This document shows positions 1-6,916 of a stretch of 9,075 bases of DNA, piece by piece. The DNA comes from Actinomycetes bacterium. Lineage in GTDB: Bacteria > Actinomycetota > Actinomycetes > Propionibacteriales > Propionibacteriaceae. A program made the translations under genes and the position numbers. The stretch covers positions 1 to 9,075 of the forward strand of contig WQUE01000295.1 in assembly GCA_009785885.1 (NCBI GenBank). Direction: 5' to 3'. The notes beneath the pieces were generated by a model. The model saw only the letters and a list, made by a program, of their open reading frames with translations, did not search any database and was not told where the DNA came from. Positions within the stretch are counted from its first letter, which is position 1; the number at the start of each line of letters is the position of its first letter.

Positions 1-3000
1 CCGCGCGGTCATCACGGTGACGGATGCGACGGCGGAGTCCGTCGACCTCACGGCGAGCGGCAACTATGAGGGCCAGGTGATTCCGGTGATCGGGTCGCCG
101 ACCTCGCTCGTGTTCGCCGGCATCACACCGTCGGGTCACACGGGGACGCTGTCCCTGTCGGGTGACGTGATCACAACGACCACGAGCGTGTGCCCCACGC
201 CGGCGCCGACGGCGACGAGCGTGACGGCGCGTGTCCTCGTCACGGACGCGACGGGCGTCCCGGCCGCCGGTGTGCCGGTGGTCTTCTCCGTGGACGCCCC
301 GGCGCTGATCGTAGGCGATGCGACCGTGATGAGCGGGCCGGACGGCGTCGCCGAGGTCGAGGTGAGCGTCGATCCGGCGAACGCGCCGGACTCGTTCGAG
401 GTGCGCGCGACTCTCGAGGGCCTGCCGGTGTCCGGCTCGCCGGCCACCATCACGGTGGACGCGCAGTCGACGGGTGCGTTCGTGTCCCCGGTCGTGACCA
501 TGGCGGCGGCGCCGAGCGCCGGCCCCGGTCCGGTCCCGGCCGACGGTGTCGCGTCGTGGACGGTGACGTTCGCGGCGCTGGACGAGTGCGGTCTGCCCGC
601 GGCGGGTGTCGACGTGGCGTTGGCCGTCCAGGGTGACGCGGTGCTGTCCGCCGGGACGGTGACGACGGACGCCGACGGCCTGGCCACGGCGATCGTGACG
701 GACACGACGGCGGAGTCGGTGGATGTGTCGGCGACCACGGTCGTCGGCGGTGCGACGATGACCGTGGCGGGTTCGCCGGTGACGGTCGAGTTCGCGCCGC
801 TGCCGCCGCCGGTCTATCTCGGCACGTTGACGCTGTCCTCCGATGGGGTGTCGATGCTGTACGGCGGTTGCCCGGGCATGGGTGGCCAGTCGCCGGCCGA
901 GTTGACTGCGACCGTGGCGGTGCGGGACACGGTCGGCGCGCCCGTTTCGGGTGCGGCCGTCGAGTTCGGCGTCGACGCGCCGCTCGTGCTCGATCCGGCG
1001 TCGGCGCACGCCGTCACGGCGGCGGACGGGACGGCGACGGTCGCCCTGTCGGTCGACTGGGGGTCCGTGTCGGGTCCCATGATGCCGTCCGTGCACGCCA
1101 CCATCGCCGGCGGCGGGACGATCACGCCGGCGATGGTGGCGGTGTCCGTCATCACGGCGACCACCCCGGCGCCGCCGGTGCCGCGGCTGAGCGTGAGCCC
1201 GACCGGCGACTCGCCGGTGTTGGCCGACGGGTCCAGTTCGTGGACGGCGACCGCCGAGGTGATCTGGTGCGACGCGCCGGTGCCGAATGCCGACATCGCG
1301 TTCACCGCTTCCGGCAGCGCGGTCGTGTCGGTTCCCAGTGTGAAGACGGACGCGTCGGGCAAGGCGGTCGTGACGGTGACCGACACGGTCGCGGAGACCG
1401 TGCAGGTGACCGCCGGGCTCGACCTCGAGACCGACTCGGCGTCGATCGAGTTCGTCCCGGTGCCGGCGCAGGTCTACACCGGCGCGCTGAGCCTGTCGGT
1501 GCCGGGCATCCTCGTGGTGCCGGGCAAGTGCGACAAGCCGACGACCGTGTCCGACGACTCCTTCACCGCGACGGTGATGGTGACCGATGAGACCGGTGCG
1601 CCGGCCGCGGGTGTGCCCGTGACGTTCGCCGTGGACGCCCCGATGGCAATCGACGGCCCGGCGACGGTCGACACGGATGCGGGCGGCATGGCCCGCGTGA
1701 CCGTGCGGGTCGACGCGGCGGCGTACGTGACCGGCATGAACACCTCGCCTGGTCCGAGCGTGCGGGCGTCGATCGGCGGCGTTGCGGTGGCCGGATCGCC
1801 GGCCGGTGACCTGTTCTCGCAACTGGAGGACATGCCGGTGATCGTCGACGGGTTCTTCACGTTGACGACCGCCCCGACCGCGGGTCCGGGACCGGTGCCG
1901 GCCGACGGGGCCGCGTCGTGGACCGCGACGGTCGAGGCGACGGATGAATGCGGCGTGGCTCTGCCCGATGCGCCGGTGACGTTCACCGTGACAGGCGATG
2001 CGGTGCTGTCGTCCAGCACCGTGAGCACCGATGCCGACGGGCGAGCGGTCGTGACGGTGACCGACGCGACGGCGGAGTCGGTGCAGGTGTCCGCCTCGGC
2101 GGTTTACAAGGGCGTTCCGGTGGACGCAGTGCCCGGCTCGCCGTCGACGATCGAGTTCGCGACGGTCGTGACCCCGGCGTTCGTCACGCATCTGTGGGTG
2201 CCGGCGAGCCCGGTGGCGGTGACACCGCCGCAGTGCGGCAACCCGACGGCGGTCGACCCGCAGACCGTGCCGGCCTCCGTCTACGTGAACGACCAGGACG
2301 GTAACCCGGTTCCGGGCGTGAAGGTCGACTTCGCGGTCGATGCCCCGCTGGTGATCCAGGGGTCCTCGAGTGCGACGACGGACGCGAGCGGGGAGGCGGC
2401 CATCACCCTCAAGGTCGACGCCACCCAGGCGCTCGGTGCGACCCAGGCGGGCGTGCGTGCGTCGATCGGCGGCGTCCCGGTGGACGATTCGCCGGCGACC
2501 GTGCGCTTCTCGACGCCCGCCGCCACATTGCCGCCGCTGAGCCAGTTGGTCAGCCTGATGTACGCCCCGACGGCTGGTCCGGGCGCCGTGGCGGCCGACG
2601 GCAGCGCATCGTGGACCGTCGCGGTCGCGGCCGTCGATCAGTGCGGCGTGCCGGCACCGGATGTCGCGGTCGGCTTCTCGGCGACGGGCGATGCGGTCCT
2701 GTCGGCGACCTCCCTGAAGACGGGTGCGGATGGCCGGGCGTTGGTCACGGTGACCGACACGACGGCCGAGACGGTCGAGGTGCACGCGACGGTCTCCTAC
2801 CAGGACTACACGCAGGACGCGCCGGGTTCGCCGGTGTCGCTGACGTTCGTCGCGGATGCCGGTCCGGCACCGACGGTGAGCGCCTCGGCGGCCGTGACGA
2901 CCGACCGTCAGCCGGCCGGCGGCGGCCAGGATGTGGTGACCGTCACCGTGCTCGCCGACGGCGCGCCGGCGCCGGGGGCGTGGGTGTGGGCGACGTCCGA

Positions 3001-5674
3001 TGATCCGCGGGTCACGGTGCAGCCGGCGATCACGCCGACGGGTGCGGACGGGACCACGACGATCTGGGTCATGTCGTCCGCCGCGGGCGCCTATTCGGTC
3101 ACGGTGTCGGTCGCCGGTGTGGACCAGGTCACCGGTTCGCCGCTGACCGTGACCTTCGGTACGCCGCCTCCGGCGGCGCCGGTGGTCAACGGGGCGAACG
3201 CCACGTGGATCGCGGGCACGGCCCCGGCCGGTACCACGGTCGAGGTGACCTATCCGGTCGCCGGCGGTGGCACGGCGGTCGTCACGGGACCCGTCGACGC
3301 GACGGGTGCGTGGACGGTGGATACCCCGGCCGACGCGGTCAGCGGCACGCTGAGCGTCGTCGCGATCGGGGACGACGGCCAGCGTTCGGCGGCGGCGACA
3401 TTCCCGCTGTCGCTGGAGGCGGCGCACATCGCGATCCTGACGGTGGCGCCGGTCCAGGTGAGCGTGGTCGCGGATCCTTACCGGTGCGGCGATCCGACGG
3501 TGGTGGTCTCACCGGAGACGCTGCGGGCCAGCGTCGTGGTCACGACCCAGGACGGCGTGCCCGCCGCGGGTGCGATGGTCGACTTCACGGTCGACGCACC
3601 GCTGGTGATCGACGGTTCCGCAAGCGTGCCGACGGATGCCGCCGGTGTCGCGACCGTCACCGTGACGGTCGATGCGGCACACGCCAAGGCCCCCGCGCAA
3701 GCCGGCGTCAGGGCGTCCGTCGACGGTGTCGCGGCAGCCGGCTCGCCGGCGTGGGTCGCATTCGTGACGGGTGCCCCTTCAACCAGCCCGGACCTCGCCT
3801 CGCTGGTGAGCGTGTCGAAGGCCCCGACCTCCGGGTCGACTCCGGTCGTGGCGGACGGTACCGACTCGTGGACCATCGCCGTCACGGCGGTGGATCCCTG
3901 CGGTACTCCCCGCATCGGCATCGTCTTCGGGTTCTCCCTCGTGGGCAGCCACGCGGTGCTGTCGGAGACGTCGGTGACCACGGACGCGGCCGGGAAGGCC
4001 TCGATCACGGTGACCGATGCCACACCGGAGACCGTGCAGGTCCTCGCGACGGTGACCTACCAGGGCGCCACGTTGTCTGTGCCCGGGTCGCCGCTGTCGC
4101 TCGCGTTCGGTGGGCCGCAGGAGCCGATCGTCCCGGGTGCTCCGTCGCTGGCATCGAGCGGCACCGGGTCCAGCCTGTTCCTGCTCGGCGCCGGGTTCGC
4201 GCCCGGTGAGAGCCTGACGCTGAGCGTGGACGGTTCGATCGTGTCGCTGCCCGTGCCCTTGTCCGCTGACGCATCGGGTGGGGTGACGATCCCGGTGCCG
4301 CCGGGCATGTTCGCGGCTGGCACCTACAACGTCACCCTGACGGGTGTCACGTCTGGCTTGAGTGCGTCGACCACGATCACGATCCAGCCGACCACGACGA
4401 CGGCGCCGCCGGGTGAGGTGGCGGTGGCGGTGAGCGGTACCGGCTCGAACCAGGTTCTGACGGGGACCGGTTTCGCGCCGGGTGAGACTGTGGCGTTGAC
4501 GGTGACGGGTACGACGGTCCCGTTGGTCACGCGGCAGGCTGACGCGTCGGGCACGGTGACGATTCCGGTGCCGTCGAGCCTCCCGGCGGGTACCTACGAT
4601 GTCACGTTGACGGGTGCCACGTCCGGTTCCCATGCGTCGACGACGGTGACGATTGTGGCGTCGGAGACGACGCCGCCGGAGACGACGGCTCCGCCGGAGC
4701 CAGGCACGGATGCGGGTGCGCCGAAGGTGTCGGCGACCGTGAGCGGCGGTGCGGTGACGTTGGCGGGCGCCGGGTTCGCGCCGAACGAGACGGTGAACGT
4801 GGTGTTGATGCTGGGCGCCGCCCCGGTGACCCTGGCGTCGGTGACGGCGGACGCGAAGGGTGTGGTGACCTGGTCGGGGACGGTGCCGGCCAGCGTTCCG
4901 GCTGGCACGTACACGGTGACGATGACAGGGGCGACGTCCGCGAAGACGGCATCGACCAGTGTCACGATCGCCGCATCCACGACGCCGCCGACAACCGCAC
5001 CGGTGGCTCCGGGCGCCCCGGCGATCACAGTCACGACCAGCGGGCGTTCGTTCTCGGTGACCGGCACGGGCTTCGCGCCGGGTGAGAACGTCACCGTGGC
5101 CCTGGTGAGCCCGCCGACCCCACTGGGCGCGCAGAAGGCCGACGCGTCGGGCAAGGTGACGTTCACGATGACGATGCCGCCGGCGGTTCCCGACGGCACC
5201 TATGCGATCACGATGACCGGCGTCACCTCGGGCCGGACCGCCCAGGCGAGCGTCAAGGTCGGGACGGCGGCGGCACCCGCGGTGGGCGTCGCGTCGACGG
5301 GCCGGTCCTACGTGTTCACCGGCACGGGTTTCGCGCCCGGTGAGAAGGTGTCCGGCATGGTGTACTCGACGCCGGTCGATCTGGGTTCGGTGACGGCGAA
5401 CGCCTCCGGCACGGCCGTGTTCGTGTGGATCGCGCCGCCGGACTTCGCGGCGGGCAGTCACCGGGTCGTGCTGACGGGCACGTCCGGGGCCACGGCGCAG
5501 ACGACGTTCACGGTCCCCGGCATCACCATCCCGACCGGTGGCACGAGCCACGTCCCCGGTTGGGGATGGGCGCCCGCGACGACGCTCGGCTGCCTGCTGG
5601 CCGCACTCGTCTCGATCGTGCTGTTCATGCGCTCCCGCATGATCGTCGGGGTGGGGCCGCGGCATCCCCGATGA
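1..5674 (+). CDS. Giant Ig-like repeat surface protein, 5'-truncated, C-terminally membrane-anchored
   Basis: Open from the window edge (first full codon at 2) to TGA at 5672-5674, giving 1890 visible residues. The GTG at 17 lies in the middle of a repeat and is not a start; the true start lies upstream. Visible order: tail of a B-type Ig-like domain (2-115), five A-B domain pairs (116-2848 and 3419-4108) interrupted by two cysteine-free domains (2849-3418), five repeats with the motif GFAPGE or GFAPNE (4136-5518), then a membrane segment and a basic tail. The A and B domains resemble bacterial Ig-like (Big_1/invasin-type) domains: alternating Val/Thr strands, a turn of the form D-x-x-G-x-P-x-x-G, a TDAxG turn and often GSP before the last strand. 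The composition is poor in Lys, aromatics and Cys. It is probably an extracellular rod or adhesin on the cell surface. The ligand is unknown, and the functional N-terminal part, if any, is not in the window. No sortase gene is nearby. The family type is secure; the role is inferred. Confidence 0.9.
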   Translation, partial: RAVITVTDATAESVDLTASGNYEGQVIPVIGSPTSLVFAGITPSGHTGTLSLSGDVITTTTSVCPTPAPTATSVTARVLVTDATGVPAAGVPVVFSVDAPALIVGDATVMSGPDGVAEVEVSVDPANAPDSFEVRATLEGLPVSGSPATITVDAQSTGAFVSPVVTMAAAPSAGPGPVPADGVASWTVTFAALDECGLPAAGVDVALAVQGDAVLSAGTVTTDADGLATAIVTDTTAESVDVSATTVVGGATMTVAGSPVTVEFAPLPPPVYLGTLTLSSDGVSMLYGGCPGMGGQSPAELTATVAVRDTVGAPVSGAAVEFGVDAPLVLDPASAHAVTAADGTATVALSVDWGSVSGPMMPSVHATIAGGGTITPAMVAVSVITATTPAPPVPRLSVSPTGDSPVLADGSSSWTATAEVIWCDAPVPNADIAFTASGSAVVSVPSVKTDASGKAVVTVTDTVAETVQVTAGLDLETDSASIEFVPVPAQVYTGALSLSVPGILVVPGKCDKPTTVSDDSFTATVMVTDETGAPAAGVPVTFAVDAPMAIDGPATVDTDAGGMARVTVRVDAAAYVTGMNTSPGPSVRASIGGVAVAGSPAGDLFSQLEDMPVIVDGFFTLTTAPTAGPGPVPADGAASWTATVEATDECGVALPDAPVTFTVTGDAVLSSSTVSTDADGRAVVTVTDATAESVQVSASAVYKGVPVDAVPGSPSTIEFATVVTPAFVTHLWVPASPVAVTPPQCGNPTAVDPQTVPASVYVNDQDGNPVPGVKVDFAVDAPLVIQGSSSATTDASGEAAITLKVDATQALGATQAGVRASIGGVPVDDSPATVRFSTPAATLPPLSQLVSLMYAPTAGPGAVAADGSASWTVAVAAVDQCGVPAPDVAVGFSATGDAVLSATSLKTGADGRALVTVTDTTAETVEVHATVSYQDYTQDAPGSPVSLTFVADAGPAPTVSASAAVTTDRQPAGGGQDVVTVTVLADGAPAPGAWVWATSDDPRVTVQPAITPTGADGTTTIWVMSSAAGAYSVTVSVAGVDQVTGSPLTVTFGTPPPAAPVVNGANATWIAGTAPAGTTVEVTYPVAGGGTAVVTGPVDATGAWTVDTPADAVSGTLSVVAIGDDGQRSAAATFPLSLEAAHIAILTVAPVQVSVVADPYRCGDPTVVVSPETLRASVVVTTQDGVPAAGAMVDFTVDAPLVIDGSASVPTDAAGVATVTVTVDAAHAKAPAQAGVRASVDGVAAAGSPAWVAFVTGAPSTSPDLASLVSVSKAPTSGSTPVVADGTDSWTIAVTAVDPCGTPRIGIVFGFSLVGSHAVLSETSVTTDAAGKASITVTDATPETVQVLATVTYQGATLSVPGSPLSLAFGGPQEPIVPGAPSLASSGTGSSLFLLGAGFAPGESLTLSVDGSIVSLPVPLSADASGGVTIPVPPGMFAAGTYNVTLTGVTSGLSASTTITIQPTTTTAPPGEVAVAVSGTGSNQVLTGTGFAPGETVALTVTGTTVPLVTRQADASGTVTIPVPSSLPAGTYDVTLTGATSGSHASTTVTIVASETTPPETTAPPEPGTDAGAPKVSATVSGGAVTLAGAGFAPNETVNVVLMLGAAPVTLASVTADAKGVVTWSGTVPASVPAGTYTVTMTGATSAKTASTSVTIAASTTPPTTAPVAPGAPAITVTTSGRSFSVTGTGFAPGENVTVALVSPPTPLGAQKADASGKVTFTMTMPPAVPDGTYAITMTGVTSGRTAQASVKVGTAAAPAVGVASTGRSYVFTGTGFAPGEKVSGMVYSTPVDLGSVTANASGTAVFVWIAPPDFAAGSHRVVLTGTSGATAQTTFTVPGITIPTGGTSHVPGWGWAPATTLGCLLAALVSIVLFMRSRMIVGVGPRHPR
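2..4108 (+). repeat. Alternating A/B Ig-like domain array, one cysteine per domain
   Basis: Pairs run approximately 116-793, 794-1453, 1454-2158, 2159-2848 and 3419-4108, each 220-235 residues; a partial B domain occupies 2-115. Type A holds LSLS-like strand, a Cys segment (such as PQCGNPT or YRCGDPT), V-x-V-x-D-x-x-G-x-P, F-x-VDAP and VRASIGG. Type B holds APTAGPG, ADG-x-x-SWT, D-x-CG, GDAVLS, TDADG and VTVTDxTAExV. Boundaries are set at the Phe ending each B domain and are approximate. Cys codons: type A at 191, 869, 1529, 2234, 3485; type B at 587, 1268, 1949, 2642, 3899. The Cys spacing from A to B is 132-140 residues. Pair 2 is the most diverged and lacks the GSP motif in both domains. 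The two-domain periodicity suggests that the array grew by duplication of A-B units rather than single domains. Confidence 0.85.
2849..3418 (+). other. Two cysteine-free Ig-like domains inserted between A-B pairs 4 and 5
   Basis: Residues encoded by about 2861-3157 form an Ig-like domain (PTVSASAAVTTD..., TPTGADGTTTIWV, VTGSPLTVTF) related to but distinct from types A and B. The next, about 3158-3418, has the pattern GTAPAGTTVEV followed by DATGAWTVDTP and ends in FPLSLE. This resembles the small Ig-like domains (Big_6 type) common in bacterial adhesins, where a GTA-x-AG turn and a D-x-x-G-x-W motif recur. Neither contains Cys. The insertion falls exactly between two complete pairs, so pair 5 begins again with a type A domain. 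Domain family names are from pattern recognition, not a profile search. Confidence 0.65.
4136..5518 (+). repeat. Five GFAPGE-type repeats with Thr/Pro linkers (membrane-proximal stalk)
   Basis: Five repeats of about 80 residues have GFAP motif codons starting at 4193, 4469, 4772, 5069 and 5327. Each reads roughly: short strand, G(T/A)GFAPGE, a strand of Val/Thr, a (T/A)ADASG-like turn, a strand ending near VP or PP, (A/D)GTYxVTxTG, then a TSxxTAxTxVTI-like strand. Repeat 3 has Asn instead of Gly in the motif (GFAPNE); repeat 5 replaces GTY with GSH. Linkers 1-2, 2-3 and 3-4 are Thr/Pro-rich (such as TTTTAPPGE and ETTPPETTAPPEP) and could be glycosylated or act as flexible spacers. Repeats of this kind often precede the cell-wall anchor of actinobacterial surface proteins. 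There are no Cys residues here. Confidence 0.8.
5570..5671 (+). other. C-terminal transmembrane anchor and basic tail, no LPxTG
   Basis: After the last repeat comes a Gly/Pro/Trp linker (ending VPGWGW), then a 20-residue hydrophobic stretch (APATTLGCLLAALVSIVLFM, 5570-5629), then a 14-residue tail beginning RSR and ending RHPR. The layout is that of a sortase-type tail, hydrophobic helix plus Arg-rich end, but there is no LPxTG or LAxTG motif before the helix; the nearest string, IPTGG, does not match. The simplest reading is a membrane-embedded anchor with a cytoplasmic tail. The single Cys in the helix (codon 5591) is separate from the A/B cysteine pattern. Confidence 0.75.
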
Positions 5675-5683
5675 GACCCTGGT

Positions 5684-5720
5684 GGGTCCCAGCCTGAGCG
5701 AAACGGCCAGGCTGGGACCC
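5684..5720. terminator. Perfect 13-bp hairpin between convergent genes, likely bidirectional terminator
   Basis: The arms GGGTCCCAGCCTG (5684-5696) and CAGGCTGGGACCC (5708-5720) are exact inverse complements around an 11-nt loop. The hairpin starts 10 nt after the stop of the surface-protein gene and ends 5 nt before the stop of the minus-strand gene, so it can serve both. No T-run follows on either strand, so it is an atypical intrinsic terminator; such T-poor hairpins are frequent in high-GC actinobacteria. Confidence 0.75.
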
Positions 5721-5725
5721 GGGGG

Positions 5726-6679
5726 TCACGCGAGCGCGAAGTCGACCCAGAGCGGATAGTGGTCGGAGATGCGCCAGGAGACCTCGGTTTTCGTCAACCC
5801 CCGGAACACGTGCGGCAGGAAGTCGACGGTGCCGCCGTTGCCGGTGAACGCAAGTCCGCTGAGCAGACTGCCGGGCTTGTGTCCCTTGGCGGTGGCCACC
5901 TCGTTGTCGAACCACGCGATCTGGTCGTAGAAGTGACGGTCGCGGTCGTTGTCGAAGATGGTGCGTGGTACGTCGTTGAGCACGGTGGGCGGCCACAGGC
6001 CGGTGGAGACGAACGCGTCGTACAGCGGATCGCCCAACCGGTCGAGGTTGAAGTCCCCGAGGACGAGCAGGTTCTTGTTCCAGTCGCCCTTCCGGTCCGC
6101 CCACGCGCGCATCCACTGCGCGAAGGCGCTCACCTCGGGCAGCCGGTCCCCGGCCTTGTCGCCCCACATGATGTGGACGGTCGCCAGGATCAGCTCGACG
6201 CCGTCCCGGACGAAGCCGACGGCGTAGGGACTGCGGGCGAACTGCTGGGCGGGGGTGCCGGCGACGGCCGGGAGGACGATCTCTCCGACGAGCCCCGACG
6301 GCTGCACCCGGGTCGTGTTGTACAGGAAGGTCAGCCGTTCGTCGTTGCCGGCGTCGCCCTCGTTGACGTCCGAGACGATCGCGCGCCAGTCCGGGCCCAG
6401 CTGATCCAGGAGGAAACGAAGGGCGGTCGTGTCCCGTCGCACCTCCTGGACGGCCATGATGTCGAAGCAGCCGATCACCGCGGCGATCAACGCGACGGCC
6501 CGCCAATCCCGCTTGGGCGAGTCCGACGGTCGCGCCTCCCAGGACGGCGTGACGTTGCCGAACCCCCGCAGATTCCAGGTGCCGATCAGCAGGTTGCTGG
6601 GGCCCGGCGCGGGGACGACGGCCTCGGCCGCGTCGTGCAACTCCTTGAATTCGGTGGCGACCTCCGCTGGTGTGACCAT
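5726..6679 (-). CDS. Endonuclease/exonuclease/phosphatase family (DNase I-fold) protein
   Basis: The gene encodes 317 residues, with ATG at 6677-6679 and TGA at 5726-5728. Family motifs appear in order: GTWNLRGFG (about residues 33-41, Asn36), VQEVR (Glu79, the usual metal-binding Glu), a VHIMWGD strand (His169), LGDFNLD (Asp209, Asn211) and SDHYPLW (Asp306, His307, the usual catalytic His). All expected catalytic positions are present, so an active Mg-dependent phosphodiesterase or phosphatase is likely. The substrate (DNA, RNA, phospholipid or a small phosphoester) cannot be read from the sequence. There is no signal peptide or membrane segment, so it is probably cytoplasmic. The start is set by a strong AGGAGG six bases upstream. 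The frame stays open a further 2.3 kb upstream, but that part is antisense to the phosphorylase gene and has no family similarity. It is convergent with the surface-protein gene and divergent from the phosphorylase gene; no operon partner is visible. Confidence 0.88.
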   Translation of the reverse strand: MVTPAEVATEFKELHDAAEAVVPAPGPSNLLIGTWNLRGFGNVTPSWEARPSDSPKRDWRAVALIAAVIGCFDIMAVQEVRRDTTALRFLLDQLGPDWRAIVSDVNEGDAGNDERLTFLYNTTRVQPSGLVGEIVLPAVAGTPAQQFARSPYAVGFVRDGVELILATVHIMWGDKAGDRLPEVSAFAQWMRAWADRKGDWNKNLLVLGDFNLDRLGDPLYDAFVSTGLWPPTVLNDVPRTIFDNDRDRHFYDQIAWFDNEVATAKGHKPGSLLSGLAFTGNGGTVDFLPHVFRGLTKTEVSWRISDHYPLWVDFALA

Positions 6680-6685
6680 CTCGAT

Positions 6686-6691
6686 CCTCCT
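6686..6691 (-). promoter_or_regulatory. Ribosome binding site AGGAGG of the nuclease-family gene
   Basis: On the minus strand AGGAGG is followed by ATCGAG and then ATG, an ideal 6-nt spacing. The site lies in a purine-rich run (GAGGAGAGGAGG). It fixes the start at 6679 and argues against the much longer upstream extension of the same open frame. Confidence 0.8.
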
Positions 6692-6753
6692 CTCCTCGTG
6701 GGTGATCCATGGGGGTTGGCGATCGGTAGACGTGGCACAGCCTAGGACGGGGC

Positions 6754-6779
6754 CGGTCCAGGTGGGCGGTCTTGGACCG
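6754..6779. repeat. 7-bp inverted repeat upstream of the nuclease-family gene
   Basis: CGGTCCA (6754-6760) and TGGACCG (6773-6779) are exact inverse complements separated by 12 nt. The repeat sits about 75-100 nt upstream of the minus-strand start codon, where that gene's promoter should lie. It could be an operator for an unidentified regulator or chance in GC-rich DNA. I see no good -35/-10 pair for the minus strand here, and nothing else recognisable between 6692 and 6877. Confidence 0.3.
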
Positions 6780-6877
6780 TGGGCCAAAGCGTGCGGGACG
6801 CCGGTGAGAGCGCGGATGCGCCGGTGTTCGCCCAGGGCGTCGCGGGACGCGGCAGGTGGCAGCCTCCCACACCTCGA

Positions 6878-6891
6878 TGGAAGCGGTTCCA
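6878..6891. promoter_or_regulatory. LacI-family (CebR/CelR-like) operator for the phosphorylase gene
   Basis: TGGAAGCGGTTCCA has perfect 5-bp half-sites TGGAA/TTCCA around a GCGG centre, with one mismatch from full symmetry (GCGC). It closely resembles the TGGGAGCGCTCCCA site of the actinobacterial cellobiose repressors CebR and CelR, whose binding is released by cellobiose or cello-oligosaccharides. It lies 133 nt upstream of the phosphorylase start and overlaps the predicted -35 element, a position suited to repression. The regulator gene is not in the window. Confidence 0.75.
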
Positions 6892-6916
6892 CCCCGGGCC
6901 CGGTTTCGGCTACGCT
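6887..6916 (+). promoter_or_regulatory. Predicted promoter of the cellobiose phosphorylase gene
   Basis: A -35-like TTCCAC (6887-6892) and a -10 TACGCT (6911-6916, fitting the actinobacterial TAnnnT pattern) are separated by 18 nt. Transcription would start near 6923, giving a leader of about 100 nt before the ATG. The -35 is weak, but its overlap with the LacI-type operator supports the assignment. Confidence 0.5.

Noticed and set aside
17..19. GTG as the start of the repeat protein
   Set aside because: The frame is open to the window edge, and the codons before and after it (RAVITVTDATAESV) match the interior of type B repeats.
2..4108. A CRISPR or DNA-level satellite array
   Set aside because: The repetition is at protein level with diverged DNA and unit lengths of 660-705 nt, with no short identical repeats and spacers.
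5521..5550. IPTGG as a variant LPxTG sorting motif
   Set aside because: It does not fit LPxTG or LAxTG, and is separated from the membrane helix by a further Trp/Pro-rich stretch.
3779..5665. A 628-codon minus-strand open frame under the repeat protein
   Set aside because: The product is extremely rich in Arg, His and Gly, typical of an antisense shadow, and it has no recognisable domain. The plus strand has a clear repeat structure.
6739..6744. TAGGCT on the minus strand as the -10 of the nuclease-family gene
   Set aside because: It fits TAnnnT, but no acceptable -35 lies 16-19 nt upstream, so support is too weak.
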